A stretch of 64,000 nt of DNA. Origin: Cryptomeria japonica. Taxonomy: Eukaryota > Streptophyta > Pinopsida > Cupressales > Cupressaceae. The notes beneath the pieces were generated by a model. It did not search any database. It saw only the letters and a list, made by a program, of their open reading frames with translations, and was not told the DNA's origin. The position numbers and the translations under genes are program-made. This document shows positions 10,480 to 20,480 of this stretch, in pieces (position 1 is the first letter of the stretch; each line of letters starts with the position of its first letter). The stretch spans positions 604,996,709-605,060,708 of the forward strand of contig NC_081413.1 in the NCBI RefSeq assembly GCF_030272615.1, written 5' to 3'.

Positions 10480-12440
10480 CATTTGGGCCCATATGATTAT
10501 AAAAGTATTAAATCTGCAATATGTGATCTTAATGGGAATGTCATACGACCCCTTAAGACACTATGTGATGGACTAAGGGGTATTTCGTTCACATACGACT
10601 CCTTAAGACACTATGTGATGGACTAAGGGGTATGTTGTTCATACTAGGATTTTATAAGGGGTCATATGTGGTTCTAAGGGGTTATGCATATGTTATAACA
10701 CATGCATGACCCCTCAGGACCACATATGACCCCTTAGGACACTATTTGATCCTAAGGGGAATGTCATATGTATAGTAGGATGTTATAAGGGGTCCTATGT
10801 GACCTAATAAGGGGTCACGCATGTGTTAATGCATGCGTGACCCCTTAGGACCACATACGACCCCTTCAGACACTATGTGATGGACTAAGGGGTATGTCAT
10901 TCACACTAGGATTTTATAAGGGGTCATATGCAGTTCTAATGGGTCACACATGTGTTATAACAAATGCGTGACCCCTTAGGACCATATATGACCCCTTAGG
11001 ACACATAGGAAATGTCATATGTATAGTAGGATGTTATAAGGGGTCATATGTGACCTACTAAGGGGTCACGCATGTGTTAATGCATGCGTGACCCCTTAGG
11101 ATCGTATACCACCCCTTAAGACACTATGTGATGGACTAAGGGGTATGTCGTTCACACTAGGATTTTATAAGGGGTCATATGTGGTTCTAATGGGTCATGC
11201 ATGTGTTATAACACATGTGTGACCCCTCAGGAACACATATGACCCCTTAGGACACTATGTGATCCTAAAGGGAATGTCATATGTATAGTAGGATGTTATA
11301 AGGGGTCATATGTGATGGACTAAGGGGTATGTCGTTCACACTAGGATTTAATAAGGGGTCATATGTTGTGCTAAGGGGTCATGCATGTGTTATAACACAT
11401 GTGTGACCCCTCAGGACCACATATGACCCCTTAGGACACATAGGAAATGTCATATGTATAGTAGGATGTTATAAGGGGTCATATTTGACCTACTAAGGGG
11501 TCATGCATGTGTCAATGCACGCGTGACCCCTTAGGACCACATACGACCCCTTAAGACACTATGTGATTAACTAAGGGGTATGGCATTCACACTAGGATTT
11601 TATAAGGGATCGTATGCGGTTCTAATGGGTTACGCATGTGTTATAACACATGCGTGACCCCTCAGGACCACATATGACCCCTTAGGACACTATATGATCC
11701 TAAGGGGAATGTTATATGTATAGTAGGATGTTATAAGGGGTCATATGTGACCTACTAAGGGGTCACGCATGTGTTAATGCATCTGTGACCCCTTAGGATA
11801 ACATACGAACCCTTAAGACACTATGTGATGGACTAAGGGGTATGTCGTTCACACTAGGATTTTATAAGGGGTCATATGCAGTTCTAAGGGGTCATGCATA
11901 TGTTATAACACATGCATGACCCCTTAGGACCACATATGACCCCTTAGGACACTATGTGATCCTAAGGGGAATGTCATATGTACAGTAGGATGTTATAAGG
12001 GGTCCTATGTGACCTACTAAGGGGTCATGCATGTGTTAATGTATGCGTGACCCCTTAGAACCACATATGACCCCTTAAGACACTATTTGATGGACTAAGG
12101 GGTATGTCATTCACACTAGGATTTTATAAGGGGTCACATGCGGTTCTAATGGGTCACGCATGTGTTAAGACACTATTTGATGGACTAAGGGGTATGTTGT
12201 TCACACTACAATTTTATAAGGGGTCATATGTGGTTCTAAGGGGTCACGCATGTGTTATAACACATGTGTGACCCCTTAGGACAATGTATGACCCCTTAGG
12301 ACACTATGTGATCCTAAAGGGAATGTCATATGTACACTAGTATGTTATATGTGATCCTCTATGACCTCCTAAGGGAATGTATAGTGTCATCAGGGCATAT
12401 GTGGTCTTAAGGGGTCATGTTGTGCATGTAATAGGATGTG
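10480..12440. repeat. Palindromic higher-order satellite inside the DNA transposon
   Basis: About seven to eight copies of a composite unit of roughly 250-265 bases occur, recognisable by gatggactaaggggtat near 10619, 10879, 11130, 11314, 11563, 11828 and 12090. Some copies are deleted (about 184 or 90 bases). Each unit holds several sub-blocks with AAGGGGTCA or its complement TGACCCCTT in opposite orientations, so every unit can fold on itself. The clearest hairpin is 10808-10847: 16-bp perfect arms (TAAGGGGTCACGCATG) and an 8-base loop. No coding potential. Related blocks occur at 60100-60390. Confidence 0.9.
10808..10847. repeat. Perfect 16-bp inverted repeat (hairpin) of the satellite
   Basis: The left arm TAAGGGGTCACGCATG and right arm CATGCGTGACCCCTTA are exact complements around an 8-base loop. 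Near-identical hairpins recur through the array, for example near 11060-11100 and 11755-11795. Confidence 0.9.
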
Positions 12441-13110
12441 AAAATGGGTCGCATTGTAGAGGATTTATTTTTTCTAATTTGTTTAAATTTGTTATCTAAA
12501 TTTTCTAATGTTTTTTTAAATTAAAATTTATTAATTTTTCTAATGTTTAATTTATTATATTTGCGTTTGTGGCATTTTTCTATTTTTCTTTTTTAGCTAA
12601 TGTTTTTCTAAGTTCTGATTTACTACCTTAGTTTTCTATGTTTTTTATAACAATTTTTTAAAATATTGAAAAAAATATACATATATACAATTATGTAATT
12701 TGAAAAACAAATTGACACATTTCAGTCAAAACATTAAATTATCAAACATTTTTTTAAAATAATGAAAAACAATAAATTATCAAACAAATTAAAAAACAAT
12801 GAAAAACAATGTTGAAAAACAATAACTATATACAATTATTTAATTAAAAAAATAAATTAACAAACAAATTATTTATTAATTTAATAAAAAAAGACATTAT
12901 TAAACCAAACAAAGAGTTATTTTGTGCACCTGATATAGTAAAGGTCAAAAACTGAAATATGAAAGACGCTAGCTACTGCAGACAAAGCTCGGTGATGTGA
13001 TGCTAACGACTGGTTCGATCCAACCCCCACTAGACAGAAAAAGACAAGTTTGACAATGACCCTTTAACTGTCAGTTTCGCTATTTATAAATATTTAAAAA
13101 AAAAAACTAA
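12441..13110. other. AT-rich spacer between satellite and right end of the transposon
   Basis: 12460-12910 is very AT-rich, with poly-A/T stretches and no gene. 12910-13110 is more balanced in composition and carries no ORF or known site that I can see. Confidence 0.5.
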
Positions 13111-13290
13111 CTGAAATGGGTTCGAGCGAAGGGGGGTTCGAGTGAACCCATTAAAATAATATTATTGTTGTGGGTTTGCTCAAACCCAAAAGTCATTCGT
13201 GGTTCGAGAGAACCAAGGACTGCAACATGGTTCGCTCGAACTCCTAGGGGTAGTTCGAGCAGACACCCCTATTTCGTTCAAACACCTAGA
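13111..13290. repeat. Right subterminal repeat cluster of the DNA transposon
   Basis: The motifs ggttcgagcgaa, ggttcgagtgaacc, ggtttgctcaaacc, ggttcgagagaacc, ggttcgctcgaac, gttcgagcagac and ttcgttcaaac are the same family as at 3479-3662. The short plus-strand ORF across this block is a by-product of the repeats. Confidence 0.65.
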
Positions 13291-13864
13291 AAATTGAACT
13301 TCCCACTTTCGCCAAATTCCTTCGTTGGTGAAAGTGGGAACAACCTTTGTGAATTCACCCCAGATTGTCCTTGATGGAATTGACAGTCATTCCCTATGAA
13401 TCGCTCCCAGAATTAGTGAGCTTGGTCATTTCTGTCTTGCTAATCTTCCTTAGGGCTGGCACTTCACCGACGTTGCAGAAACCGGTGATAGCATGAATTT
13501 CTTCCAGTGTAATATCATGCTTTCACTCTAAGTACATTTTATCATTGTGTACTCTGCTCAGAATAATACGGATGTGATCATCTGAAAATTCTTTAAGGAA
13601 ATAGACAGCATTGTGAAGTTTCTTCTTTTCTAGAATGCTGAATTCTAGTTTAATCTTTTTGTCCTTCCCACAGAACAAACTCAATTGAGAATGGATCATC
13701 AGAGATCCTAGATCTTCAATCTTACAGTTAATGTAATCGAAAATGCCTTCCTCCACTATAACACCAGTGGGTATTTGAGATAGGGCATTGTATTTTTCCT
13801 TCCGTTGAATGAAGTCTATAGAATCAACAGGTGCACTAGAACTAGCATGTGATGTTGAAGCCAT
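13291..13864 (-). pseudogene. Retroelement-associated ORF of unknown function
   Basis: It starts with an ATG at 13864 (MASTSHASSSAPVDSIDF), is open to 13523, and continues in the same frame past a single stop (ITLEEIHAITGFCNVGEVPA, LRKISKTEMTKLTNSGSDS). It is acidic/basic mixed with no recognised domain. Upstream lies about 400 bases of non-coding leader, then the coiled-coil/zinc-knuckle ORF of the same strand, so I take both as parts of one copia-like element. The 3' side stops where the DNA transposon repeats begin, which suggests the transposon or a deletion truncated it. Confidence 0.4.
13303..13339. repeat. Imperfect hairpin next to the transposon right end
   Basis: CCCACTTTC at the left is matched by GAAAGTGGG at the right, extended by CCAA/TTGG, around a loop of about ten bases. 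It may be a terminal structure of the transposon or chance within the decayed ORF on the minus strand. Confidence 0.4.
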
Positions 13865-14283
13865 GATAAACAGAGAATTTTAAAAAATACCTTCGTAAGT
13901 CAAAATTTAGGGCTTGCAATTTAAACTTCGCTACACACTCCTTTGGTTGCTGAAATACCACTTTGTGTTTTATACTTCACCAATAGATGTTTGCTTCTGA
14001 TTCTTCTTCAAGATTTTGATAAATTCTTTGAATCACAATCCAAATTGCTTTTCTTCACTCTGTGCTTGAAAACCTCTTTGCTCGTGAACTGATAAGTGAA
14101 AAGTGACTGAAAAATTCTTTTAAACAAGTTCTTCACCTACCATAATAAATGCTCCACTATTAGGGCGTAAACCCTAATTTTTCTTTTACCATTTCCAGTC
14201 TTCTGCCAGCTGACAGGTATCACATACCGGTTGAGGTCTTTTACCAGTGTAAACCGGGGGTTTGAGATATTTCACCGTTTGCT

Positions 14284-15585
14284 CCCCCTAAGCTTTTCTG
14301 ATGCTTAGTTTGCCAGTTCAATAACTTCCACACTAGGTGCAGAAACCGGTTCTACTTGAATCACTTCTTTTGGCTTCTTCTTCTAGGTTTTCTTCATATC
14401 TGCTTAAACAATTTCAACATCAATCTTTCCTTCTAGAGTGACTAGTATATCATCCGATATACTCTTTCTTGTTCTGCAGAATCTTGTTGTATGACCCGGT
14501 TTGTTGCAACAATAGCAAACCATTCCAGGTGCTCTCCAAGGTCCATTATTCATGTTTCCATTCTTCCTTCTGCATGTTACAATAGTGTGAACATGACCAT
14601 GACAAATCTAATAGTTTTCTCTCCATCCGGTTGCTGCTTGATAGCCAACGCTACCTGACTGATGATTATAGGTATTAAACTAGTTTGGATTCTGGTTCCC
14701 AAAGGGTTCAGGAAAAATTCCTTGACTCCTTTTAGGATACCTTCTGGTATTGTGCATGAAAGGCCTACATTCAATTGCTCTATGCCCGAACTTGTTGCAT
14801 GCATAACAATTACCATTGAATCTATTGGATCTAGGCTTATCATTTAGAAAATAAGGAAAATTATTGTAAGCCTTACTTCTACATACATTAGCAATGTGTC
14901 CTTCCTTGAGACAATTAAAGCAAACAGGTTTAAACTTTTGCTTACCTTTATCTTTTGGTGTTGATTGTTTCTTTGATGCTCCATCTTTTGTTCCAGAGGT
15001 CTTACCTTCCTCATAATCAGAGAAACCAAGTCCATTGGTATTCTTTATCAGTTTAGCTGATTCAAGATTTTTCTCTAGCTTGACAGTGCTCTTATTGAAT
15101 TTGGCAAGTATTTCCTTTGACTCAGTAAGTTCTTTGGTAATAGCAGCATTGGCTTCCTTCAAGGTTGCATTCTCAGAAAAAGTCATGTGTAGTTCACTTT
15201 GGATTCCTTCCTTTTCCATTTTGTTTTCAAGAAGATGAGTGATAAGTGCACTAATCTCTTGCTTCATCTTGGAGATCTCATGATCTTTGTCTTTTACCAA
15301 ATCTTCAACTTTCCTCCGGTTCTCAAGCTCTTGACACTTTTTGATAGTTAGTCCTTCAAGTTCCCTACTTAGGTTGGCATTAGACTCATTCAGTTTTTCA
15401 ACTTCTTGGACTAGGGCTTCCATGTCCGCTTCATCAAAAGAACTGTTTTCAGTTAGTTCCATCAGTTTTTCAGCATGCTCTTTTCTTTTTTCCTGAGAGG
15501 CCTTATATTTGACTTTAAGTTTATTATAGGCTTGCTCTATCTGAGTGAGCCGATGAGTAAGTTCCCTCACAGTGTATTCCCCCAT
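14284..15585 (-). pseudogene. gag: Copia-type gag: coiled coil plus zinc knuckles
   Basis: The reading frame starts at ATG 15585, about 35 bases after the primer-binding site, is open to 14680, then continues past stops. Residues about 1-190 are a long charged coiled coil (LTHRLTQIEQAYNKLKVKY, ENRRKVEDLVKDKDHEISKM). A GLGFSDYEEGK motif follows near residue 220. Then come CCHC knuckles CFNCLKEGHIANVC and CYACNKFGHRAIEC, a damaged knuckle-like stretch (CHGHVHTIVTC) and CYCCNKPGHTTRFC near 14510. Plant copia gags usually have a UBN2-type capsid domain before this coil; here it is absent, so the N-terminal capsid part seems deleted. No protease, integrase or reverse transcriptase follows. It would bind RNA in virus-like particles. 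Internal TAG/TAA stops show it is dead. Confidence 0.75.
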
Positions 15586-15620
15586 ATCTCTTTCCAAGTG
15601 GTTAGACTTATAGAAAGGTT

Positions 15621-15633
15621 GGCTCTGATACCA
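15621..15633 (-). promoter_or_regulatory. Primer-binding site for initiator Met tRNA
   Basis: On the minus strand this reads TGGTATCAGAGCC, the standard copia PBS complementary to the 3' end of tRNA-iMet. It lies two bases inside the LTR end, which fixes the orientation of the element. Confidence 0.9.
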
Positions 15634-15635
15634 AT

Positions 15636-16831
15636 TGATGAATACTAAGAGGGGGGGGTGAATTAGTATACCAAAAAATACTGTACTTAAACACTTAAAC
15701 AGTCTAGCAGTAAACCGGTAAAACAATTTAACAAACAAATGCAAACCAAATAGAAAATAAGGCATTCACCCATAGAAGCACAATCACCATAACACAAGAT
15801 ATTTTGATGTTGAAACCCAAATGGGAAAAACCATGGTGAGATGAAACTCACAAGTAACTATCTGAAGAATAGTAACCAGACCGGTTAAGGTCATACAATG
15901 TTCTTTACCAAAACAGATCCTGTTAGGAATCTCAATCTCTGTTAGGAGATAAGTCCAATTAAAGACTACCTTGTGAGATGATTTCAGATCCATAGATGTG
16001 AACCACCTTGTTATAGGATTTACAAAGGCTTTTCTGGGCCTACTCGATTAAGGGTTTCTGACTTGTCAAAGATGTGAGTAATCAACAAGTGAATGATCTA
16101 GCAAATGGCATATTCTACTTGATTAGATCCATTGTAGCTCATAGCTAATGCTCTTTAGCATTACTTCAGTCTTTAGTAAATCCACACTCTGTTGCAGTAC
16201 ACAGACTTGATCTTCTCAGTTAAGATTGCACATACAAGAGCTTCTACGACCACCAAAACCTAACAACTACACTCATACATACACATACAAAACCCTCGAC
16301 ATGATGTTCTTAAAAGGACTCTGATTTCATGTCAGTCCAATAGGATTACATGCAAGTTCCTAAGTTCATTGTATCTAGACACATTTGGTAACACGACACA
16401 AAATCACCGTTAAAGTGTCAATGGATGGTAACTCATCACAAAAATATACCAGTTGGTAACTCATCACAGAGTATTATCGGTTTATACAACTTTTCTGGTT
16501 ACCGGTTGGTAACTCAGAGTAATACAGGTTCAAACAGATTTTTGGTTGACAAAAATTGAAGACGGGAAAAAAGATAACTACCACTTCTGGCTCCTTTGCT
16601 CCGCTCCGCTTGAGATCCTTAAACCGCTTGATCTCTCTATGCCACTTGGGTCTTTATACCACTTGAGATCGGTAAACACTTTCTGCATAACATCAATAGT
16701 CTAAAGACTACAACATGATACCGATTTGGAACAATTACCAGTTGAGTATAATTCATACATTCACAAAGTGATCTCATAGCAAGTGTGTTTCAATCAATGA
16801 TAATCACAACATAATCATCAAAATGCCAACA
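15636..16831 (-). repeat. 5' LTR of a copia element (about 1.2 kb)
   Basis: On the minus strand it begins TGTTGGCATTTTGATG at 16831 and ends ..TATTCATCA just before the PBS. It contains the usual plant copia signature near its end (attcacccccc, and the block reading ggtttttccc in reverse near 15823). No matching 3' LTR is present on the left, so the element is 3'-truncated. Confidence 0.8.
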
Positions 16832-16849
16832 AAATACTGTCTACTATTT

Positions 16850-17510
16850 TTTAATTTTCATTATTTTTGGACGATATTGATAAGAAGGCAAAGGTAGAGC
16901 AGTAGGAGCTCAAAGTTTTGAGTGAATCATTTAACCCCTTAAATGATTCAACAACTATTTTTGGCAGAGTGGTTATTTGTATACAACATAAGCTTAAGGC
17001 ATATGAGACAGAGTAGGTAAAGAGGACATCACCACTGCAGGAGCTACAAAATCACTTAATCCCCAAGTTACAAATTTTGTAGAGAGGTTATAAGGAAACA
17101 AAGGTAATTTTTCCTACACCAAAGATGAGCACACTTGATGCTATGGAGGAACTTGCATACCAAATCTAGACACATATAGAGATTACATCTACTCTTTTGG
17201 ACACTTGGGAAAATTATCTGATATTTTTGAAGTCTAATTTTGTAGACATTTTTCTCAAAATGTAATTATTGTAAACTTTTGAACTCCTAGATATTTTGGT
17301 AATGCAAATTTTGATATATTGTACTCATATTTTTAATGTATTTGCTTACCTTTGTCATCGCTGTCAAAGGGGCAGTAGTATTGGTCAGTTAAAATTTTGT
17401 AATAGCATGTAATTGTTAAGGGGGAGTTTTGTATGTATTTGAGTCATGAGTCATAATTTTTGTAATGTGACACCTAGAAAAAAAATTCCTAAATGTTGCA
17501 TCAATGCCAA
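16850..17510 (+). pseudogene. 3' end of a copia element, coding remnant and untranslated tail
   Basis: Short protein-like stretches appear on the plus strand (LSESFNPLNDSTTIFGRVV, PKMSTLDAMEELAYQI), separated by stops. An untranslated tail leads into the purine-rich tract at 17510. No catalytic motif remains. It precedes a plus-strand LTR and so is the distal part of a second copia element, opposite in direction to the one on its left. Confidence 0.4.
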
Positions 17511-17520
17511 AAGGGGAGAT
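17508..17520 (+). promoter_or_regulatory. Polypurine tract
   Basis: CAAAAGGGGAGAT immediately precedes TGTTGG at 17521, the usual copia PPT/LTR junction that primes plus-strand DNA synthesis. Confidence 0.85.
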
Positions 17521-18706
17521 TGTTGGATTGATGATAATGATGATAGAGTTGTAATAGGTTGATTGATGACTTGTTTTGTGTTTTCATTGATGGAAACCAT
17601 GTTTTGTCAATCCTCTAAGTCATTTAGTCCAAATGGTAAAGCCTACCTGATAGAGGAAGCAATTAAAACAATGAACCAATAAACATGACACCAAACCAGC
17701 AAAAAGGGACAGTGTGATATTCAAGTGAATGGTACGGAAAATCAATGAAGAGTTAAGTGTTGCAGTTTGGAATGTTTGTTCATGAAATTGGCGGAAGTCT
17801 ATGACTGGCACCGCATTAGTGGATTCGATGGAATGAGAGAGTTATGATGTATTGAGTAGCCAGTCAGGAAGAATAGTTAACTAGTAGAGTAGAGTTACTT
17901 AGATTGGTGAACCGATAGTCTTTTTGTTATATTTTTGTGTTGTGTTATGTTTCACGGACAAGGAAATTGTGATGAGCAAGGTTGACTAGATACATTGAGC
18001 CTAGGAAATTGTTTCAATGGTTCTTAGCTGACTTAGCAAAGTTGTTTATTATTATTTTGTGGGATGATGTATCAGATATGAGACCGAGAGTGTGAATTTG
18101 ATTATGCGGTGGAAGGTGAAGCTCTGTATTGATGTTTAGTTAGTGTTAGAAGAAAAACCAAAGCAGATCTAATTAGGTACAAAGGTTCTAAATGCAGATC
18201 AGTCAATTGTTATTCTTTAATAGTTGTAGCAAGATAAAATCCTCTAATGAGGTCACTCCTAATAGGGTGTGGTAGAATTCTCACAGGTCCAAAGGTTTAA
18301 ATCCTCTAACCAGGTGACACTTTAGCTTGTGATTTGAAATCCCATGGCTAGGTAGCACCTAACAAGGCTAGTCCTAACTGGCCTTATTGTAATAGCTCTA
18401 AACCTGGCTAAGACACTCTTAACCGAGTGTGCTCCTAATAAAGCACTTGTAAGACCTTAATTGGTCAAATCCCTATTCTCTAGATAGTTGATCTTGTGGG
18501 TAACAATTCCCACTATGGTTTTTACCATTTGGGTTTCCACGTGAAAAAAATTGTGTTATGTGGTGCATATGTTATTGGGTGTTAGCTTATGTGTTTATTT
18601 TCCTTGCATGTTTGATAAGATTCAAGTTGATTAAAGTGGTGATTAGATTTATATTGTTTTTACTTGCACTAATTCACCCCCCTCTCAGTGCCTTATAATT
18701 TTCTCA
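17521..18706 (+). repeat. 3' LTR of a copia element
   Basis: It begins TGTTGGATTGATGATAATG after the PPT and runs through the typical terminal region (aattcacccccctctcag, 18670-18690), ending about ttctca at 18706. The right border is the abrupt change to gypsy gag sequence at 18711. Confidence 0.75.
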
Positions 18707-18710
18707 AGAT

Positions 18711-20475
18711 GCTTATTCTCAAGCTCCTCCATCCTTCAACAATGTTACTCCTCCATTCAACAATGTTACCCCTTCTTCTCAATCCAACATGTCCAATTTC
18801 AATCCTTCTACCAAAGTTACCATCAATAGTCTATCCCAAATCGTGTCTTCCTTGCAACAACAAATATATTCCATGAACCAATATAATGATAATGTGCCCA
18901 CATTTGATGTAGCGAGCCCATTGTCGAATGATATTGTTCATGTTGTCCCTACTAAACATGTTGAAGTCCCTCAATTGGAGTTTTATAATGGAAAAGGTGA
19001 TCCCTTGACTCATGTTAAAATATTTCAAACTTTGTGTAGTGACTTTTCTCTCCCATAGCTACTTATCATAGAGTCCCACCTCCTTATTATCAACCCCTTG
19101 CTTCATATACCAATATCCCTCCTTATTCTCAAGCTCCTCCATCCTTCAACAATGTTACTCCTCCTTCATTCAACAATGTTATCCCTCCTTCTCAATCCAA
19201 CATGTCCAATTTCAATCCTTTTACTGAAGTTACCATCAATAGTCTACCCTAAACAGTGTCTTCCTTGCAACAAAAAATAGCTTCCATGAACCAATCTAAT
19301 GATAATGTGCCCACATTTGATGTAGAAACCCCATTATCAAATTATATTGTTCATGTTGTCCCTACTAGACATGTTGAAGTCCCTCAATTGGAGCTTTATA
19401 ATGGAAAAGGTGGTCCCTTGACTCATGTTAAAATATTTCAAACTTTGTGTAGTGACTTTTCTTATGATCAAAGATTGTTGGCTAAATTGTTTACTAGAAC
19501 ACTAAGGGATAAAGCTTTGCAATGGTATTGTTCTTTTCCTCATTATTCTATTACTTCTTTTCAACATTTGGCTAATGCTTTAATTCAACAATTTCACAAT
19601 AATATTGGTCCTAAGATTACTTTGATTAATTTGATGCATTGTAAGAAAGGTGTTAAAGAAAAAGTCACCGATTTTATTGGTAGATATAAACATTTGTATT
19701 CTCAATTTTTTTTTCCCGTTCCTGATCAAGATATTCAAAGAATTTTCATCTCTAATTTGCAAAAATATATTAGGGATAAACTTTACTTTTCTGAGTTTAC
19801 TTCCTTTATGGAGTTGTGCACGGTACTTCACAATTATTAACTTACCATGAGTCAATTGGAGCAATCCTCTTCAATGGTTTCGAATGCTAAAAGTGAAATT
19901 TCTTAACAACCTTTTGCGAAGTTTAAACCAAATAAAGGATTTATCAAATTCAATGACAACAACAACACTCAAGTAGCAGCCACAACAGGTGTGCCTCCTT
20001 TGTCCAAATACTTTAGAAAATAATTCACTCATCTTAATGAATCTCTAAATAGTAAATTATGTCACAATTGTTACAAAGGATTATGTTAAAACTTCCCCCT
20101 ATCAAAGCAATTAATAAAACTAATCCTTTGTCAGCTTTCTTTGATTCCAAATCTTTTTTCCAATATCATTGTCAACCCGGTCATGACACTGAAAAATGTT
20201 ATGCCTCAAGAAGTAAGATTCAAGACTTGATTGATAACAATACCATATTTGTGTTTGGTGTGAATGATAAAGGAAACAAATCAGTAGCTCCTCCTACTCA
20301 AAATCTTCAAATTTTCACAGATCCTTTACCTTCCCATTCCACTAATGTGATTGAGACTGATCATCTTTCCTTCTCTCCTAATGATCTTGGCCTTGAGTCT
20401 AACAATGTGGTGAACCTTATAGATCAAACTGAACCTCCTAAAGACATGCATTACATTTGATCCTAGTGAGCCTAT
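18711..20475 (+). pseudogene. gag: Gag of the older (host) gypsy-type element, part 1
   Basis: It is homologous by eye to the gag of the nested element. The capsid-type domain is at 19371-19840 (LFTRTLRDKALQWYC, LMHCKKGVKEKVTDF, RYKHLYSQFFFPVPDQDIQR). A linker follows and then a degenerate knuckle (FQYHCQPGHDTEKC) at about 20160, in which the first Cys of the related CxxH..H..C knuckle is lost. The 5' part is missing: it starts directly at the copia LTR. A partial tandem duplication (18711-19053 and 19113-19460) repeats the Pro/Ser/Asn-rich linker and start of the capsid domain. Stops at 19058 and about 19838, and a frameshift near 20440, show decay. The gene is split by the element inserted at 20480 and resumes at 28330. 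Confidence 0.8.
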
Positions 20476-20480
20476 TTAAG

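Larger units (their letters stand above)
3479..13290. mobile_element. Large two-gene DNA transposon with internal satellite (candidate new family)
   Basis: The two ends carry clusters of short inverted motifs of the type GGTTCG(C/A)(T/G)CGAACC, at 3479-3662 and 13111-13290. Between them lie a spliced plus-strand transposase-like gene, a convergent minus-strand gene of unknown function and a 2-kb palindromic satellite. The extreme ends TAGGAGGGTTCGAATGAA (left) and TAGGTGTTTGAACGAAAT (right end read on the minus strand) are similar and may be the terminal inverted repeat. I could not find a convincing target-site duplication, so the exact borders are uncertain by tens of bases. Subterminal repeat clusters recall CACTA (En/Spm) elements, but no CACTA terminus or TNP2-type protein is visible. 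The element is dead: both genes carry stops and frameshifts. Confidence 0.6.

Noticed and set aside
10480-12440. CRISPR-like array of regularly spaced palindromes
   Set aside because: The whole unit repeats, including the sequence between palindromes, so there are no unique spacers; the context is plant nuclear DNA inside a transposon.
3479-13290. CACTA (En/Spm) element
   Set aside because: The subterminal repeat clusters fit, but I see neither CACTA termini nor a TNP2-like transposase.
3479-13290. Target-site duplication for the DNA transposon
   Set aside because: Several short matches near the borders are possible by chance; none fits both ends without shifting the borders.
13165-13374. 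Plus-strand ORF over the right end of the DNA transposon
   Set aside because: Its Arg/Ser/Pro-rich translation comes from the GGTTCG repeats, not from a gene.
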